From Chryseobacterium flavum (GTDB lineage Bacteria > Bacteroidota > Bacteroidia > Flavobacteriales > Weeksellaceae), in contig NZ_QNUE01000015.1 in assembly GCF_003385595.1 (NCBI RefSeq), positions 23,651 through 87,650 of the forward strand: a stretch of 64,000 nt of DNA, written 5' to 3'. Below the pieces are notes generated by a model. That model made no database searches and was not told where the DNA came from. It saw nothing but the letters and a program-made list of their open reading frames with translations. Shown piece after piece: positions 43,522-52,756 of the stretch (its first letter is position 1; each line of letters begins with the position of its first letter). The position numbers and the translations under genes were made by a program.

Positions 43522-44727
43522 ATGAAACGTTCAGGAACTGCAGATTTACCCCTTCATTACGGCAAAGTACCACCTTGGCTGTATGAGCGTATGTCTGTTC
43601 TCGGATTGTCTGTCATCGAAGTCATTCTCATGGATTATGGTAAGGATGAGGTATTGCGCCGGCTGGCTGATCCGTTCTGGTTTCAGAGTTTTGGAGCGGT
43701 AATGGGGATGGACTGGCATTCTTCAGGAATTACCACTTCTGTAATGGGTGCTTTGAAACGTTCCATCAATCCCAATTCCGGTTCATTAGGCCTTTATATT
43801 TGCGGAGGGAAAGGGAAGTTTTCAAGGGAAACTCCTTCAGAGCTTATCCGTATTGCTGATAAAACCGGGTTAAACGGAACAGAACTTGTACGGGCAAGTA
43901 AACTTTCAGCTAAGGTTGACAATACGGCTATTCAGGATGGTTATCAATTGTATCTGCATAATTTTATCCTGTCTGATAACGGGAACTGGAGCGTTATTCA
44001 GCAGGGAATGCATGAATCAGACGGAACAGCCAGGCGATATCACTGGCATTCGGAAAATATAAAATCTTTTGTGGAAGAACCTCATACAGGAATAAATGGT
44101 ATTTCAAGAGGCCGGATTCTAAATCTTACCGCTACAGAAGCTTCAGATAACAGAAAAGGTATTCTGGATATTTCCCATACAGACTCGGCAGAGATCATGA
44201 AAGATTTTTCAAGACTGATTCTCCCGGGGCATCATGATGTGCGGGCTTCGGATGTGGATTTAAAACGGTTGGGAGCTCTTCTCTATGTTACCCGTGAGCA
44301 GCAGCCACAGGATTTTGAAGATCTGTTGTTGCTGGAAGGGGTGGGGCCAAGGACAATGCAGTCATTAGCTCTGGTAAGTGAAGTGATTCACGGTGCCCCG
44401 TCAAGGTTTACAGATCCGGCAAGATTTTCTTTTGCCCATGGAGGAAAAGACGGTCATCCTTTCCCCGTTCCTACCAAAACATATGATGAAAGCATTACTA
44501 TTCTCAGAAAGGGAATAGAAAGATCAAAACTGGGTAACTCTGATAAATTAAATTCCCTGAATAAGCTTCATCAGATCGTTACAACTGCTGAGAAAGATTT
44601 TACTCCTGATTTTGATATTCAGCAGGTTATCGAAGAAGAAAGACAAAACTCCTGGCGATTCGGAGGGAAAACTGTTTTTGGTGATGCCCAAAAGCCCGGA
44701 AAACCTATTCAGTTGTCTTTATTTTAG
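43522..44727 (+). CDS. DUF763 family protein
   Basis: A 401-residue conserved protein. The opening MKRSGTADLPLHYGKVPPWL and the motif LYICGGKGKFSRETPSEL are diagnostic for DUF763. The centre contains HESDGTARRYHWHSE and a helix-hairpin-helix-like LLEGVGPRTMQSLALVSE, suggesting DNA or RNA contact. No enzymatic function is assigned. It is a single gene with no clear neighbours in function. Confidence 0.85.
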   Translation: MKRSGTADLPLHYGKVPPWLYERMSVLGLSVIEVILMDYGKDEVLRRLADPFWFQSFGAVMGMDWHSSGITTSVMGALKRSINPNSGSLGLYICGGKGKFSRETPSELIRIADKTGLNGTELVRASKLSAKVDNTAIQDGYQLYLHNFILSDNGNWSVIQQGMHESDGTARRYHWHSENIKSFVEEPHTGINGISRGRILNLTATEASDNRKGILDISHTDSAEIMKDFSRLILPGHHDVRASDVDLKRLGALLYVTREQQPQDFEDLLLLEGVGPRTMQSLALVSEVIHGAPSRFTDPARFSFAHGGKDGHPFPVPTKTYDESITILRKGIERSKLGNSDKLNSLNKLHQIVTTAEKDFTPDFDIQQVIEEERQNSWRFGGKTVFGDAQKPGKPIQLSLF

Positions 44728-44922
44728 CCATTTACTTTTTATTTAGTGATTTTTAAGCAATCAACATGGAGATTAGAACAATTGTTTAATTTTTGTTTTT
44801 TGTCTTATTGTTTTTGTTTCAATAGTATAGCGGTTATTTTTTTAAGGTTTTAATGATTTGTTTAATTTTATTGTCGTTAATTGAATTAAAAATTTTATTT
44901 TTAAAACCTTAAAATAGAACTG

Positions 44923-45513
44923 ATGACCAGTAAAGCCTTAGAAATATGCTATGATTTCCCTTTTTTTCTTCAGGAAGAGCTTGATGAGATATTTCAGGCA
45001 CATGAGAAAAAGTCTTTCCAAAAAGGAGACTTTATTCTTGAAGAAAGTAAAACGGCTAACGAGTATTATATTTTGGAAAGTGGTCTGGCCCGTTCATTTG
45101 TTAATGATTTCAACGGAAATGAAGTGACCACTCATTTCTTTGTGGAGAACGAGGTGATTATCGAAGTCTCATCTTTATTTCAAAGGATTCCGTCCCAGGA
45201 AAACATTGTTTGCATTACAGATTGTGAATGCTGGAAATGCGATTACAATACATTTCAGGATTTATTTCATAAAATCCCTAACCTCAGGGAATGGGGCAGA
45301 TCATGGATGTCAAAAGAACTTTTTGACTATAAACAAAGGTCAGTTGAAATGTTTACACTCTCTGCTACAAAAAGATATCTGAACCTGCTGGAGCAAAAAC
45401 CGAAAGTGGTACAATTTGCCCCGTTAAAACAAATTGCTTCCTACCTGGGAGTTACCGATACGTCTTTAAGCCGCATTCGTAAAGAATTGGTTTCCCATCC
45501 AAAGAAAAATTAA
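44923..45513 (+). CDS. Crp/Fnr-like transcriptional regulator
   Basis: A 196-residue one-component regulator with a cNMP-binding-like roll (about 30-125) and a C-terminal helix-turn-helix (PLKQIASYLGVTDTSLSRIRKE, about 168-189). The phosphate-binding residues of CRP are not conserved. It heads the run of twelve small genes at 45591-52583 on the same strand and is the natural candidate to regulate it. Confidence 0.82.
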   Translation: MTSKALEICYDFPFFLQEELDEIFQAHEKKSFQKGDFILEESKTANEYYILESGLARSFVNDFNGNEVTTHFFVENEVIIEVSSLFQRIPSQENIVCITDCECWKCDYNTFQDLFHKIPNLREWGRSWMSKELFDYKQRSVEMFTLSATKRYLNLLEQKPKVVQFAPLKQIASYLGVTDTSLSRIRKELVSHPKKN

Positions 45514-45552
45514 ATCTTGCCTTATGACAAGTTAATTTTCATTGCCACTTGG

Positions 45553-45560
45553 TAATTTTG
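45553..45560 (+). promoter_or_regulatory. Promoter -7 element of the VOC/DinB/SRPBCC cluster
   Basis: TAATTTTG matches TAnnTTTG, 30 bases before the ATG at 45591. No -33 TTG is present, compatible with activation by the adjacent Crp-like protein. Confidence 0.45.
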
Positions 45561-45590
45561 GTTACAAGTTTAACACCAAAAATTACAACA

Positions 45591-46004
45591 ATGAAAATTA
45601 ACCAGATTTATGTCAACCTACCGATAAAAGACGTAGAAAAAACCAGGGCATTCTGGACGAAGCTTGGATTTACTGTTAATGAACAGTTTTCTAATGAAAA
45701 AGCAATATGTGTCGTAATGAAGGAAGACCATATCTATACCATGTTTCTTAAAGAAGATTTTTTCCAGACTTTTACCAACAGGCCTTTTGCTAAAGGAGAT
45801 ACAACCCAGGTGCTTCTTGCTGTGGGAGTAAGCAGCCGTGAAGAAGTAGATCAGATAACAGAGACCGCTTTAGAGAACGGAGGGTCTAAATATAGTGAGC
45901 CTATGGACCACGGATGGATGTATCAAAAAGCTTTTACTGATATTGACGGCCATCAGTGGGAAATATCATATATGGACATATCACAGTTCCCTTCAGAACA
46001 GTAA
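45591..46004 (+). CDS. VOC family protein
   Basis: A 137-residue glyoxalase-fold protein from ATG 45591 (MKINQIYVNLPIKDVEKTRAFW). It ends with the typical FTDIDGHQWEISYMD. The metal residues of true glyoxalase I are only partly visible. It is the first gene of the cluster downstream of the Crp-like regulator; a DinB gene begins 29 bases later. Confidence 0.8.
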   Translation: MKINQIYVNLPIKDVEKTRAFWTKLGFTVNEQFSNEKAICVVMKEDHIYTMFLKEDFFQTFTNRPFAKGDTTQVLLAVGVSSREEVDQITETALENGGSKYSEPMDHGWMYQKAFTDIDGHQWEISYMDISQFPSEQ

Positions 46005-46033
46005 TAGCAGCAGTAACACTTATTATTCATTCG

Positions 46034-46495
46034 ATGGAAACAAAATCAAACGAAATAGAATTTGTAAAAAATCAGGTGACCAGTACTTTTTATCTGGTCT
46101 CTATGAATACAGAAGGTATTACCCATGAAGAATCAATGGTTTTTCCCAATAATGAAGCCAATAGTATGAACTGGATTCTGGGACATCTGATCTACATCAG
46201 AAATGCTTTCCTGAATATACTTGGCGAAGAGTCTGTATGGGAAGCAGAAAAATTCTCATGTTATAACCGCGGGGCAGTTGCTTTGGAAAGGAAGGATGAG
46301 TTTATACATTTTGAAGAATTAAAAACGTATATGAAAAAGTCCCAGGACAGGCTGGAAGCAAAACTTAATACTCTTGACGGTTTTGCTGCTGAAAAAACGA
46401 AGGATATTTCAACGCTCTGCCTGCATGAAATCTATCACAGCGGACAGCTGGGTTATCTCCGGAGAATCCTGGGAAAACCCGGGGCCATAAAATAA
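46034..46495 (+). CDS. DinB family protein
   Basis: A 153-residue four-helix-bundle protein of the DinB/YfiT group, starting at ATG 46034. The metal-binding pattern is visible: WILGHL, and HEIYHSGQLGYLRR near the C-terminus with His ligands. Many members act as thiol-S-transferases (bacillithiol or similar), others are unknown. An upstream ATG (45956) inside the previous gene is rejected. Confidence 0.75.
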   Translation: METKSNEIEFVKNQVTSTFYLVSMNTEGITHEESMVFPNNEANSMNWILGHLIYIRNAFLNILGEESVWEAEKFSCYNRGAVALERKDEFIHFEELKTYMKKSQDRLEAKLNTLDGFAAEKTKDISTLCLHEIYHSGQLGYLRRILGKPGAIK

Positions 46496-46548
46496 GTGAC
46501 AGACATTAAAGATGTACCCGTAAAATCAAATCCATAAAAATATTAAAA

Positions 46549-47073
46549 ATGGACACTCCAAAATCAAAAAAAACAGAAGTCGTAGCTCCGGCTTACAGAA
46601 TGCATACCCAAAGCTTTATCAATGTTTTGGACGGCATTTCTGAAGAAGATGCATTAAAAAGAATTGAGAATAAAACCAATCATATGGTTTGGATGGCAGG
46701 AAACTTTGTAAATATGCGCTACGGTATGGGAAGCGTATTGGGACTCCAGGACGAGGATCCCTACAATAATCTTTTTTTCCAGGGAAAAGCTCTGGACGAA
46801 AGCATTACTTATCCTTCTTTGGCTGATCTTAAGAAAAATTTTCATGAGATTTCTCCAAAAGTTTATCAGAAATTATTAAACATAACGGATCAAGAACTGG
46901 ATGAGATTTTTGAAGTCGGTATGAATGTGCCTTTTATCAAAGAAACCAAACTAAGTTTTATTGGAATGTGTATTGGCCGTGAAGATTATTTGTGCGGGCA
47001 GATGGGATTGATGCGCAGAATTCTGGATTATCCGGGAATGAAATATGATATGGACGAAAATATTAAGTATTAA
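46549..47073 (+). CDS. DinB-like protein
   Basis: A 174-residue four-helix protein related to DinB. It has NHMVWMAGNFVNMRYGMGSV and CIGREDYLCGQMGLMRRILDYPG, similar in layout to the preceding DinB gene but with the metal ligand His replaced by Tyr/Asp-type residues, so metal binding is doubtful. It ends three bases before the alpha/beta hydrolase start, indicating an operon. Confidence 0.65.
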   Translation: MDTPKSKKTEVVAPAYRMHTQSFINVLDGISEEDALKRIENKTNHMVWMAGNFVNMRYGMGSVLGLQDEDPYNNLFFQGKALDESITYPSLADLKKNFHEISPKVYQKLLNITDQELDEIFEVGMNVPFIKETKLSFIGMCIGREDYLCGQMGLMRRILDYPGMKYDMDENIKY

Positions 47074-47076
47074 TCT

Positions 47077-47853
47077 ATGGATCCAAAAGAAAAAGGATAT
47101 AAGCAGGTTAATGGGATCCGGATGTACTATGAGATCTACGGTGAAGGGGAACCTTTGGTACTGATTCATGGCGGAGGCTCTTCTATTCTGTATGATTTCA
47201 GGGAAGTTATTGCAAGGCTTGAAAGTAAATTTCAGTTAATCGGGGTTGATCTTCAGAATCATGGAAGAAGTGATCACCGTTACGTTCCTGAAACCTTTGA
47301 GCAGGATGCGGATGATGTTGCCGCCCTTTTGGGGGAGCTTCATATTGCCAAAGCTTCATTCTGGGGTTTCAGTAACGGAGGAAGTACTGTTATGCAGATC
47401 GCCCACCGTCATCCCGGCATAGTAGACAAACTGGTTGTAGCGTCAGCGTTCTATAAAAGGAATGGTATGATTGACGGTTTTTTTGAAGGGATGCAGGAAG
47501 CCACTTTTGATTCGATGCCGGAACCTTTTAAGATCAATTTTTTAAGTTTAAATCCGGATTTTTCAAAACTTGAAAATCTTTTTGATAAGGATTGTAAGAG
47601 AATGCAGACTTTTGAAGATTGGGATGATGAGGTGCTTACCTCAATACAGTCACCTGCATTATTCATCAGTGGTGACAAAGATGTAATGAAGCCTGAACAT
47701 ACCCTGGCAATGTGGCGTTTGGTAAAGGGCTCACAGGTGATGATACTGCCGGCAACACATGGCATTTATATGATGGCGGATTTTGATGGCAGTCTGGATA
47801 CAAACTTAATCGACTTTACCGTAAAGGAAGTAGAAAAATTTTTGAACCTATAA
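47077..47853 (+). CDS. Alpha/beta hydrolase
   Basis: A 258-residue hydrolase. The oxyanion motif is LIHGGGSS, the nucleophile Ser99 lies in GFSNGG, the acid is in SGDKDVM and the catalytic His in ATHGIYM. A cap region between about 125 and 190 is present. No signal peptide. It starts three bases after the DinB-like gene. Substrate unknown. Confidence 0.85.
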   Translation: MDPKEKGYKQVNGIRMYYEIYGEGEPLVLIHGGGSSILYDFREVIARLESKFQLIGVDLQNHGRSDHRYVPETFEQDADDVAALLGELHIAKASFWGFSNGGSTVMQIAHRHPGIVDKLVVASAFYKRNGMIDGFFEGMQEATFDSMPEPFKINFLSLNPDFSKLENLFDKDCKRMQTFEDWDDEVLTSIQSPALFISGDKDVMKPEHTLAMWRLVKGSQVMILPATHGIYMMADFDGSLDTNLIDFTVKEVEKFLNL

Positions 47854-47946
47854 ATTTTGTCATCCGGTCAAGCAATGATCAGACTTTATGAAAAAGTTCA
47901 ATGTTAGAATCTTACATTTAATAATAACACTTTAAAATTAAAAATC

Positions 47947-48378
47947 ATGGCTAAATTAAATCCGTACCTGAATTTCGACGGAACCGCAGAAGAAGCGTTC
48001 AAATTTTACAAATCCGTTTTTGGAGGGGAATTTCTTGGTGAAATTCATAAAATGGGAAATGCTCCGGGAACTGAAAACCTTTCAGAAGAAGAAAAAAACA
48101 GAGTAATGCATATTGCCCTGCCTATCGGGAATGATCTGCTGATGGCATCAGATATCGTTCCGGGGTTCGGACAAACCCTGACGGTTGGAAATAATAATTA
48201 TGTTTCTATTTTTCCGGAATCAAGAGAAGAAACAGAAAGGCTTTTTAAAGGACTTTCAGAAGGCGGAAATATTGAGATGCCGCTTGAAGATCAGTTCTGG
48301 GGAGATTATTTCGGAAGTTTCCAGGATAAATATGGGGTTCATTGGATGGTGAACTATAATGAAGAATATGCAAAATAG
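47947..48378 (+). CDS. VOC family protein (PhnB-like)
   Basis: A 143-residue PhnB/YjdN-like VOC protein: MAKLNPYLNFDGTAEEAFKFY, then FGGEFLGEIHKMG, and the closing WGDYFGSFQDKYGVHWMVN are diagnostic of this family. Despite the name, no role in phosphonate breakdown is established. It starts 93 bases after the hydrolase gene, so it may have its own promoter within the cluster. Confidence 0.85.
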   Translation: MAKLNPYLNFDGTAEEAFKFYKSVFGGEFLGEIHKMGNAPGTENLSEEEKNRVMHIALPIGNDLLMASDIVPGFGQTLTVGNNNYVSIFPESREETERLFKGLSEGGNIEMPLEDQFWGDYFGSFQDKYGVHWMVNYNEEYAK

Positions 48379-48454
48379 TCTTATATTTAACTAATTATAA
48401 AAGGGCGTCCGATATTTGGGCTGCCCTTTGCCTAATCACTTAAAATATAGAACT

Positions 48455-48868
48455 ATGGACCCAATTACGATTGACATTACAATTTTAGCCCCTGTAGAAA
48501 AGGTTTGGAATTATTTTAATGACCCTAAGCATATCACCAAATGGAATTTTGCCAACGACAGCTGGCAATGTCCAAGTTCTGAAAATGACCTGAGAGTGGG
48601 AGGAAAATTCAAAAACAGGATGGAAGCTAAAGATAAAAGCTTCGGATTTGATTTTGAAGGAATATATGATCAGGTTACTCCTTATGAAAGAATAGAATAT
48701 CATATTGCTGACGGAAGAAAAGTGACGGTAATCTTTAATAAGATTGATGAGAATACCACCAAAGTTACTGAGATCTTTGATCCGGAAAAGCAAAACTCTG
48801 TGGAAATGCAAAGAGAAGGCTGGTATGCAATACTCAATAATTTCCATAAATACGTTGAGAATCACTAA
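48455..48868 (+). CDS. SRPBCC (START/AHSA1-like) family protein
   Basis: A 137-residue START-fold protein starting at ATG 48455 (MDPITIDITILAPVEKVWNYF). The AHSA1-type signature includes KWNFANDSW and the late EREGWYAILNNFHKYVE-like helix. START proteins bind hydrophobic ligands. The 76-base gap before it holds only a weak hairpin. First of three SRPBCC genes in the cluster. Confidence 0.82.
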   Translation: MDPITIDITILAPVEKVWNYFNDPKHITKWNFANDSWQCPSSENDLRVGGKFKNRMEAKDKSFGFDFEGIYDQVTPYERIEYHIADGRKVTVIFNKIDENTTKVTEIFDPEKQNSVEMQREGWYAILNNFHKYVENH

Positions 48869-48901
48869 AAATTTTTTGAAGCCATGATCAATTTAGTTAT
48901 C

Positions 48902-49144
48902 ATGTCAAAGAGTTTAAACTCCATTTATACCCTTAATTATAATCCTGAAGAAGATTTTCTGTATGGTGTTATTGCCATACCTGCAAGAAAAGCTTTAGAG
49001 AAGGAAAAAATAAATTCCCTTGAAAAGCTGTCCGATTATTCAGAAAAAGAAATCATGCAGCTCCACGGTTTTGGGAAAAACACGATAGAAAAACTGAAGA
49101 ATCACATGAAAGAGAATCAGGTGTTTTTTAAGGAAATAGAATAG
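48902..49144 (+). CDS. Small helix-hairpin-helix protein
   Basis: An 80-residue protein (ATG 48902; an upstream ATG at 48884 is also possible). The C-terminal part LEKLSDYSEKEIMQLHGFGKNTIEKLK is a helix-hairpin-helix like the RNA polymerase alpha C-terminal domain. The N-terminal ~30 residues are not recognised. It is between SRPBCC and VOC genes on the same strand. Probable nucleic-acid or protein contact; function unknown. Confidence 0.7.
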   Translation: MSKSLNSIYTLNYNPEEDFLYGVIAIPARKALEKEKINSLEKLSDYSEKEIMQLHGFGKNTIEKLKNHMKENQVFFKEIE

Positions 49145-49326
49145 GTAAATCTGAAAAGATAAACTTTTAATGTCAAAACATAATCTGTGGCAGCAAAGGC
49201 ATAAGGTTTTTCTTTTGCTGCAGTATGCAGATTTTTCCTATCGGTAAGGTATATAAAAAACTCACAGCTTAACGGAATCCGTTCAGTCTGGGAGTGTATA
49301 AACAATATTATTTTAAAATTAAAACT

Positions 49327-50193
49327 ATGAATAAAGATATTTTTCCATGTCTCTGGTATGACGGAGATGCCAAACAATCTGCAGAATTTTACTGTAAAGT
49401 ATTTAACGGTGAGATTACAGCGGATACTCCTGTTGTAGTGAATGTAGACCTTTTCGGACAACGGCTGATGTTGTTGAATGGAGGTCCGCAATTTAAAAAA
49501 AATCCTTCTGTATCCTTTATGGTGATCTGTGAGACAGAAGATGAGGTTCAAAGATATTGGGATAAACTGGTAGAAGGGGGAATAGTCCTGATGGAGCTGG
49601 GATCTTATTCATGGAGTAGAAAATACGGCTGGGTACAGGATAAATTTGGAGTAACCTGGCAGTTATTTCTGGGAGAAAAAAGAACGGAACAAAAAATCAT
49701 TCCTACCCTTATGTTTATTCATGGGAATAATGGTAAAGCAATGGAAGCAATGCAGCTTTATACACAGGTTTTTCCGAATTCCAGTATCGGAAATGTGTTA
49801 AAATACGGTGAAGGAGGAGAGGGGCATACCATTCCGGAACCGGCAGAAAACATTCAGCATGCGCATTTTATTATTGATAACTACAGTTTGTTCTGTATGG
49901 ATAATTCTTATGATCATCAGTTTGATTTTAATGAAGGAATTTCAATGGTTGTAATGACTGACGATCAGCAGCAGACGGACCATTACTGGAATGCCCTGAC
50001 TTCAAACGGGGGAAGAGAAAGTATGTGTGGATGGCTGAAAGATAAATATGGCTTAAGCTGGCAGATTGTCCCAAAAAGGCTGATCCAGTTAATGAATGAT
50101 TCTGATCAGGAAAAAGCACATAAGGTTGTTCAGGCTATGATGAAAATGCAGAAAATTATTATTCAGGATCTGGAAGATGCGTATAGGTCTTAA
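49327..50193 (+). CDS. Double-domain PhnB-like VOC protein
   Basis: A 288-residue protein made of two PhnB-like VOC domains in tandem (about 1-125 and 127-280). The first has MNKDIFPCLWYDGDAKQSAEFY and WVQDKFGVTWQLF, the second KIIPTLMFIHGNNGKAMEAM and WLKDKYGLSWQIVP. Start at ATG 49327. The duplication is visible as the repeated KFGVTWQ/KYGLSWQ pattern. Function unknown. Confidence 0.82.
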   Translation: MNKDIFPCLWYDGDAKQSAEFYCKVFNGEITADTPVVVNVDLFGQRLMLLNGGPQFKKNPSVSFMVICETEDEVQRYWDKLVEGGIVLMELGSYSWSRKYGWVQDKFGVTWQLFLGEKRTEQKIIPTLMFIHGNNGKAMEAMQLYTQVFPNSSIGNVLKYGEGGEGHTIPEPAENIQHAHFIIDNYSLFCMDNSYDHQFDFNEGISMVVMTDDQQQTDHYWNALTSNGGRESMCGWLKDKYGLSWQIVPKRLIQLMNDSDQEKAHKVVQAMMKMQKIIIQDLEDAYRS

Positions 50194-50239
50194 ATATTTT
50201 CGGCTTGCTGTTTGATGTGATTAAGCTAAAGATTTGCTT

Positions 50240-51073
50240 ATGAAAACACAGAACAAGTCACAATCCAAATCAAAAGTCCCTAATGAAGGGATATTTCCGG
50301 AGATCATCCGGGATGACTATCAGGGAAGCCGGAAATTACTTGAAAAAAAAGCAGTGATTTCCGGCGGAGACAGTGGAATAGGGCAGGCAGTAGCTGTTCA
50401 TTTTGCACGGGAAGGAGCAGATGTTGCGATCATCTACAAAGAAAGTGATGATGATGCAAAAGAAACCCAAAGGCTGGTTGAAAAAGAAGGGAGGACATGT
50501 ATCCTCATCAAAGGTGATCTTACTAAAAAAGCCTTCAGGACCAAATGTGCGGAAACGATTAAAAAGGAATTGAAAAGGCTGGATATTCTTGTCAATAATG
50601 CAGGAATTCATACCTCAAAGAACAGCCTTGAAAAAATTACTGATGAACAGATCCGGGAAACGTTTGAAACCAATATCATGTCGATGATTTCCTTTACAAG
50701 GAACCTTCTGCCATTTATTCATGAAGGAGGGCGGATTATTTGTACCACCTCTGTCACTGCTTACCGGGGAAGTAATCATCTTATAGATTATGCCGCCACG
50801 AAAGGGGCAATACTGTCCTTTATCAGGTCAATGGCTGATAACCTGGCTGAAAAAGGAATTCTTGTTAATGGTATCGCTCCCGGGCCAATATGGACCCCTT
50901 TGGTAAAAGAAGCTTTTGATGATCTTGAGTCATTTGGGAAAGACACTCCTTTGAAGAGAGCGGGACAGCCTTCTGAAGTGGCCCCGGCTTATGTTTTTTT
51001 AGCATCCAGGGATGCCAGCTATATAACCGGCGAAGTCATACATATCAATGGGGGAGATTTTGTTGGAGGATAG
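50240..51073 (+). CDS. SDR family oxidoreductase (YhdF/general-stress type)
   Basis: A 277-residue short-chain dehydrogenase. The cofactor motif is ISGGDSGIGQAVA, the active-site region is TTSVTAYRG, and the YxxxK pair is in LIDYAATKGAIL. The N-terminal extension and EIIRDDYQGS stretch are typical of the stress-associated YhdF/YgfF-like group. Start at ATG 50240 rather than TTG 50234. Substrate unknown. Confidence 0.85.
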   Translation: MKTQNKSQSKSKVPNEGIFPEIIRDDYQGSRKLLEKKAVISGGDSGIGQAVAVHFAREGADVAIIYKESDDDAKETQRLVEKEGRTCILIKGDLTKKAFRTKCAETIKKELKRLDILVNNAGIHTSKNSLEKITDEQIRETFETNIMSMISFTRNLLPFIHEGGRIICTTSVTAYRGSNHLIDYAATKGAILSFIRSMADNLAEKGILVNGIAPGPIWTPLVKEAFDDLESFGKDTPLKRAGQPSEVAPAYVFLASRDASYITGEVIHINGGDFVGG

Positions 51074-51166
51074 AAAGAAGTTATAAGCGACGATAGAACA
51101 TTTGTCCGCTCAGAAAACTCTAAAATTCTCAGACTCCCGAACCTTACACCACCAAATATTTAAAAT

Positions 51167-51595
51167 ATGGAACGATTATCATATGAAATAGAAATTAATG
51201 CCGAGCCCGAAAAAGTATGGAGTGTGCTTTGGGGTGACATTACCTACAGACAATGGACAACAGCTTTTACAGATGGCTCTTTTTACGAAGGAGTGCTCGA
51301 AGAAAATAATATCATCAAATTTCTTGATCCTAAAAATAACGGAATGTACAGCAGGGTAAAAAAAGTGATTCCTAACCAAGAAATAACATTCCTGCATCTG
51401 GGTGAGATTTATGATGGTATTGAAGTCCCGCAGGATTGGGGTGAGGCTACAGAAGCCTACTTCCTGGAGGAAAATGAAGAAGGAACCTTACTGAAAACAG
51501 AAATTCAGACTCCGGCAGAATTTAAAGAATTTTTTGAAGAGAAATTCCCAAAAGCAATGTCCCTTGTTAAACATCTTTCGGAAAATCAGCTGTAG
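51167..51595 (+). CDS. SRPBCC domain protein
   Basis: A 142-residue START-fold protein starting MERLSYEIEINAEPEKVWSVLW, close in opening to the gene at 51638 (METLSYETEINAPLQKIWDILW), so the two are tandem paralogues. It ends FFEEKFPKAMSLVKHL. It probably binds or acts on a hydrophobic ligand. A 93-base gap precedes it. Confidence 0.8.
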   Translation: MERLSYEIEINAEPEKVWSVLWGDITYRQWTTAFTDGSFYEGVLEENNIIKFLDPKNNGMYSRVKKVIPNQEITFLHLGEIYDGIEVPQDWGEATEAYFLEENEEGTLLKTEIQTPAEFKEFFEEKFPKAMSLVKHLSENQL

Positions 51596-51637
51596 GAGCT
51601 GCTAAGAAATTAGATTATAAATCACAAAAATTAACAT

Positions 51638-52093
51638 ATGGAAACACTATCGTACGAAACAGAAATTAATGCACCCCTGCAAAAAATTTGGGATATTCTT
51701 TGGGGACCAGACACTTATAGTGAGTGGACAAAGTATTTCGGTGCCGGATCTAAAATGAAATCAGACTGGAAGATAGGAGGAAAAACCTATTTTGTTAATG
51801 ATAAAGGAGAAGGAATGGTTTCTACTATTGACAGTTTGGACGAACCTAACCAGATTGTTTTTAAACACCTGGGAATGGTAAGCAATGGAGTGGAAGATAC
51901 TCAGAGTAAAGAAGTAATGGAATGGAGCGGATCATTTGAAAAGTATTTTCTTACTGATCTGGATGGTAAAACAAAACTGCATGTAGAAGTACAGGTTGAC
52001 AAAGAATGGGAAGACGATATGAACAGCGGTTTTACAAAAGGACTAATGGTTGTGAAAAGCCTGGCAGAAGGAGTCAATCTGACTACAGTATAA
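51638..52093 (+). CDS. SRPBCC domain protein
   Basis: A 151-residue START-fold protein, tandem paralogue of the gene at 51167. It contains WTKYFGAGSKMKSDWKIGGK and FKHLGMVSNGVED, similar to its neighbour, and GLMVVKSLAEGVN at the C-terminus. It starts 42 bases after that gene and is followed at 31 bases by a membrane protein. Ligand unknown. Confidence 0.8.
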   Translation: METLSYETEINAPLQKIWDILWGPDTYSEWTKYFGAGSKMKSDWKIGGKTYFVNDKGEGMVSTIDSLDEPNQIVFKHLGMVSNGVEDTQSKEVMEWSGSFEKYFLTDLDGKTKLHVEVQVDKEWEDDMNSGFTKGLMVVKSLAEGVNLTTV

Positions 52094-52124
52094 AGTAAAG
52101 CTATAGTGCCATCCCGGAGAAAAC

Positions 52125-52583
52125 ATGAAATTATTAATAATCCTTTTTGTAACATTTATTCTGTCTTTACTGGGATCATTTATATTCCTCGGAAGACCTG
52201 ATGTTTTATTTTCAGGAAATTTAGGAATGGCTGTTTTCATTATTTTTACGGGCCTTTCCCATTTTAAGTTTCAGAAAGGAATGGAAATGATGATTCCTGA
52301 TTTTATTCCTGCCCGGATGTTCTGGGTATATTGTACAGGATTCCTGGAAATTGCTGCGGGAATCGGACTGATGATTCCTGTGATCAGGGAAATAACGGCA
52401 GTTTTACTGATTATTTTCTACATATTGGTTTTTATAGCAAACATTAATTCATCCAGAAAAAACATTAATATTTTCAAAGCTGACCATACCGGACCAGGAA
52501 TGAGGTACCTGTACCGGCAAAGGATTCCGATGCAGGTTATCCTGATAGTCTGGACATGGTATTTTGGAATATATCTGAATTAA
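52125..52583 (+). CDS. DoxX-like membrane protein
   Basis: A 152-residue membrane protein with four hydrophobic segments, ending the cluster. The motif GLSHFKFQKGMEMMIPDFIPAR and WVYCTGFLEIAAGIGLM is typical of DoxX-like proteins. A 5-base-loop terminator follows its stop by 2 bases. Its role is unknown; it resembles the protein at 33474 only in fold. Confidence 0.72.
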   Translation: MKLLIILFVTFILSLLGSFIFLGRPDVLFSGNLGMAVFIIFTGLSHFKFQKGMEMMIPDFIPARMFWVYCTGFLEIAAGIGLMIPVIREITAVLLIIFYILVFIANINSSRKNINIFKADHTGPGMRYLYRQRIPMQVILIVWTWYFGIYLN

Positions 52584-52585
52584 AC

Positions 52586-52613
52586 AAAAGACAGCCCTGA
52601 AGGCTGTCTTTTG
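52586..52613 (+). terminator. Intrinsic terminator closing the cluster
   Basis: Perfect 11-bp stem aaaagacagcc/ggctgtctttt (52586-52596 with 52602-52612) and a 5-base loop. Confidence 0.8.
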
Positions 52614-52756
52614 TCTATACATTGAAAATATTTTTCATTGAGTGTTGAATAATGTAACGTTTTACTAAATTCAGATGTCTAATTAAGAAGTATTGATTCT
52701 TTAGCGATATGTAAAGTTCAGCTAAGATCAGAGTTTTAATTTAAAACGTACACTAT

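Noticed and set aside
48399..48429. Hairpin aaagggc/gcccttt between the VOC and SRPBCC genes.
   Set aside because: 16-base loop and no T-run on either side, so I do not call it a terminator.
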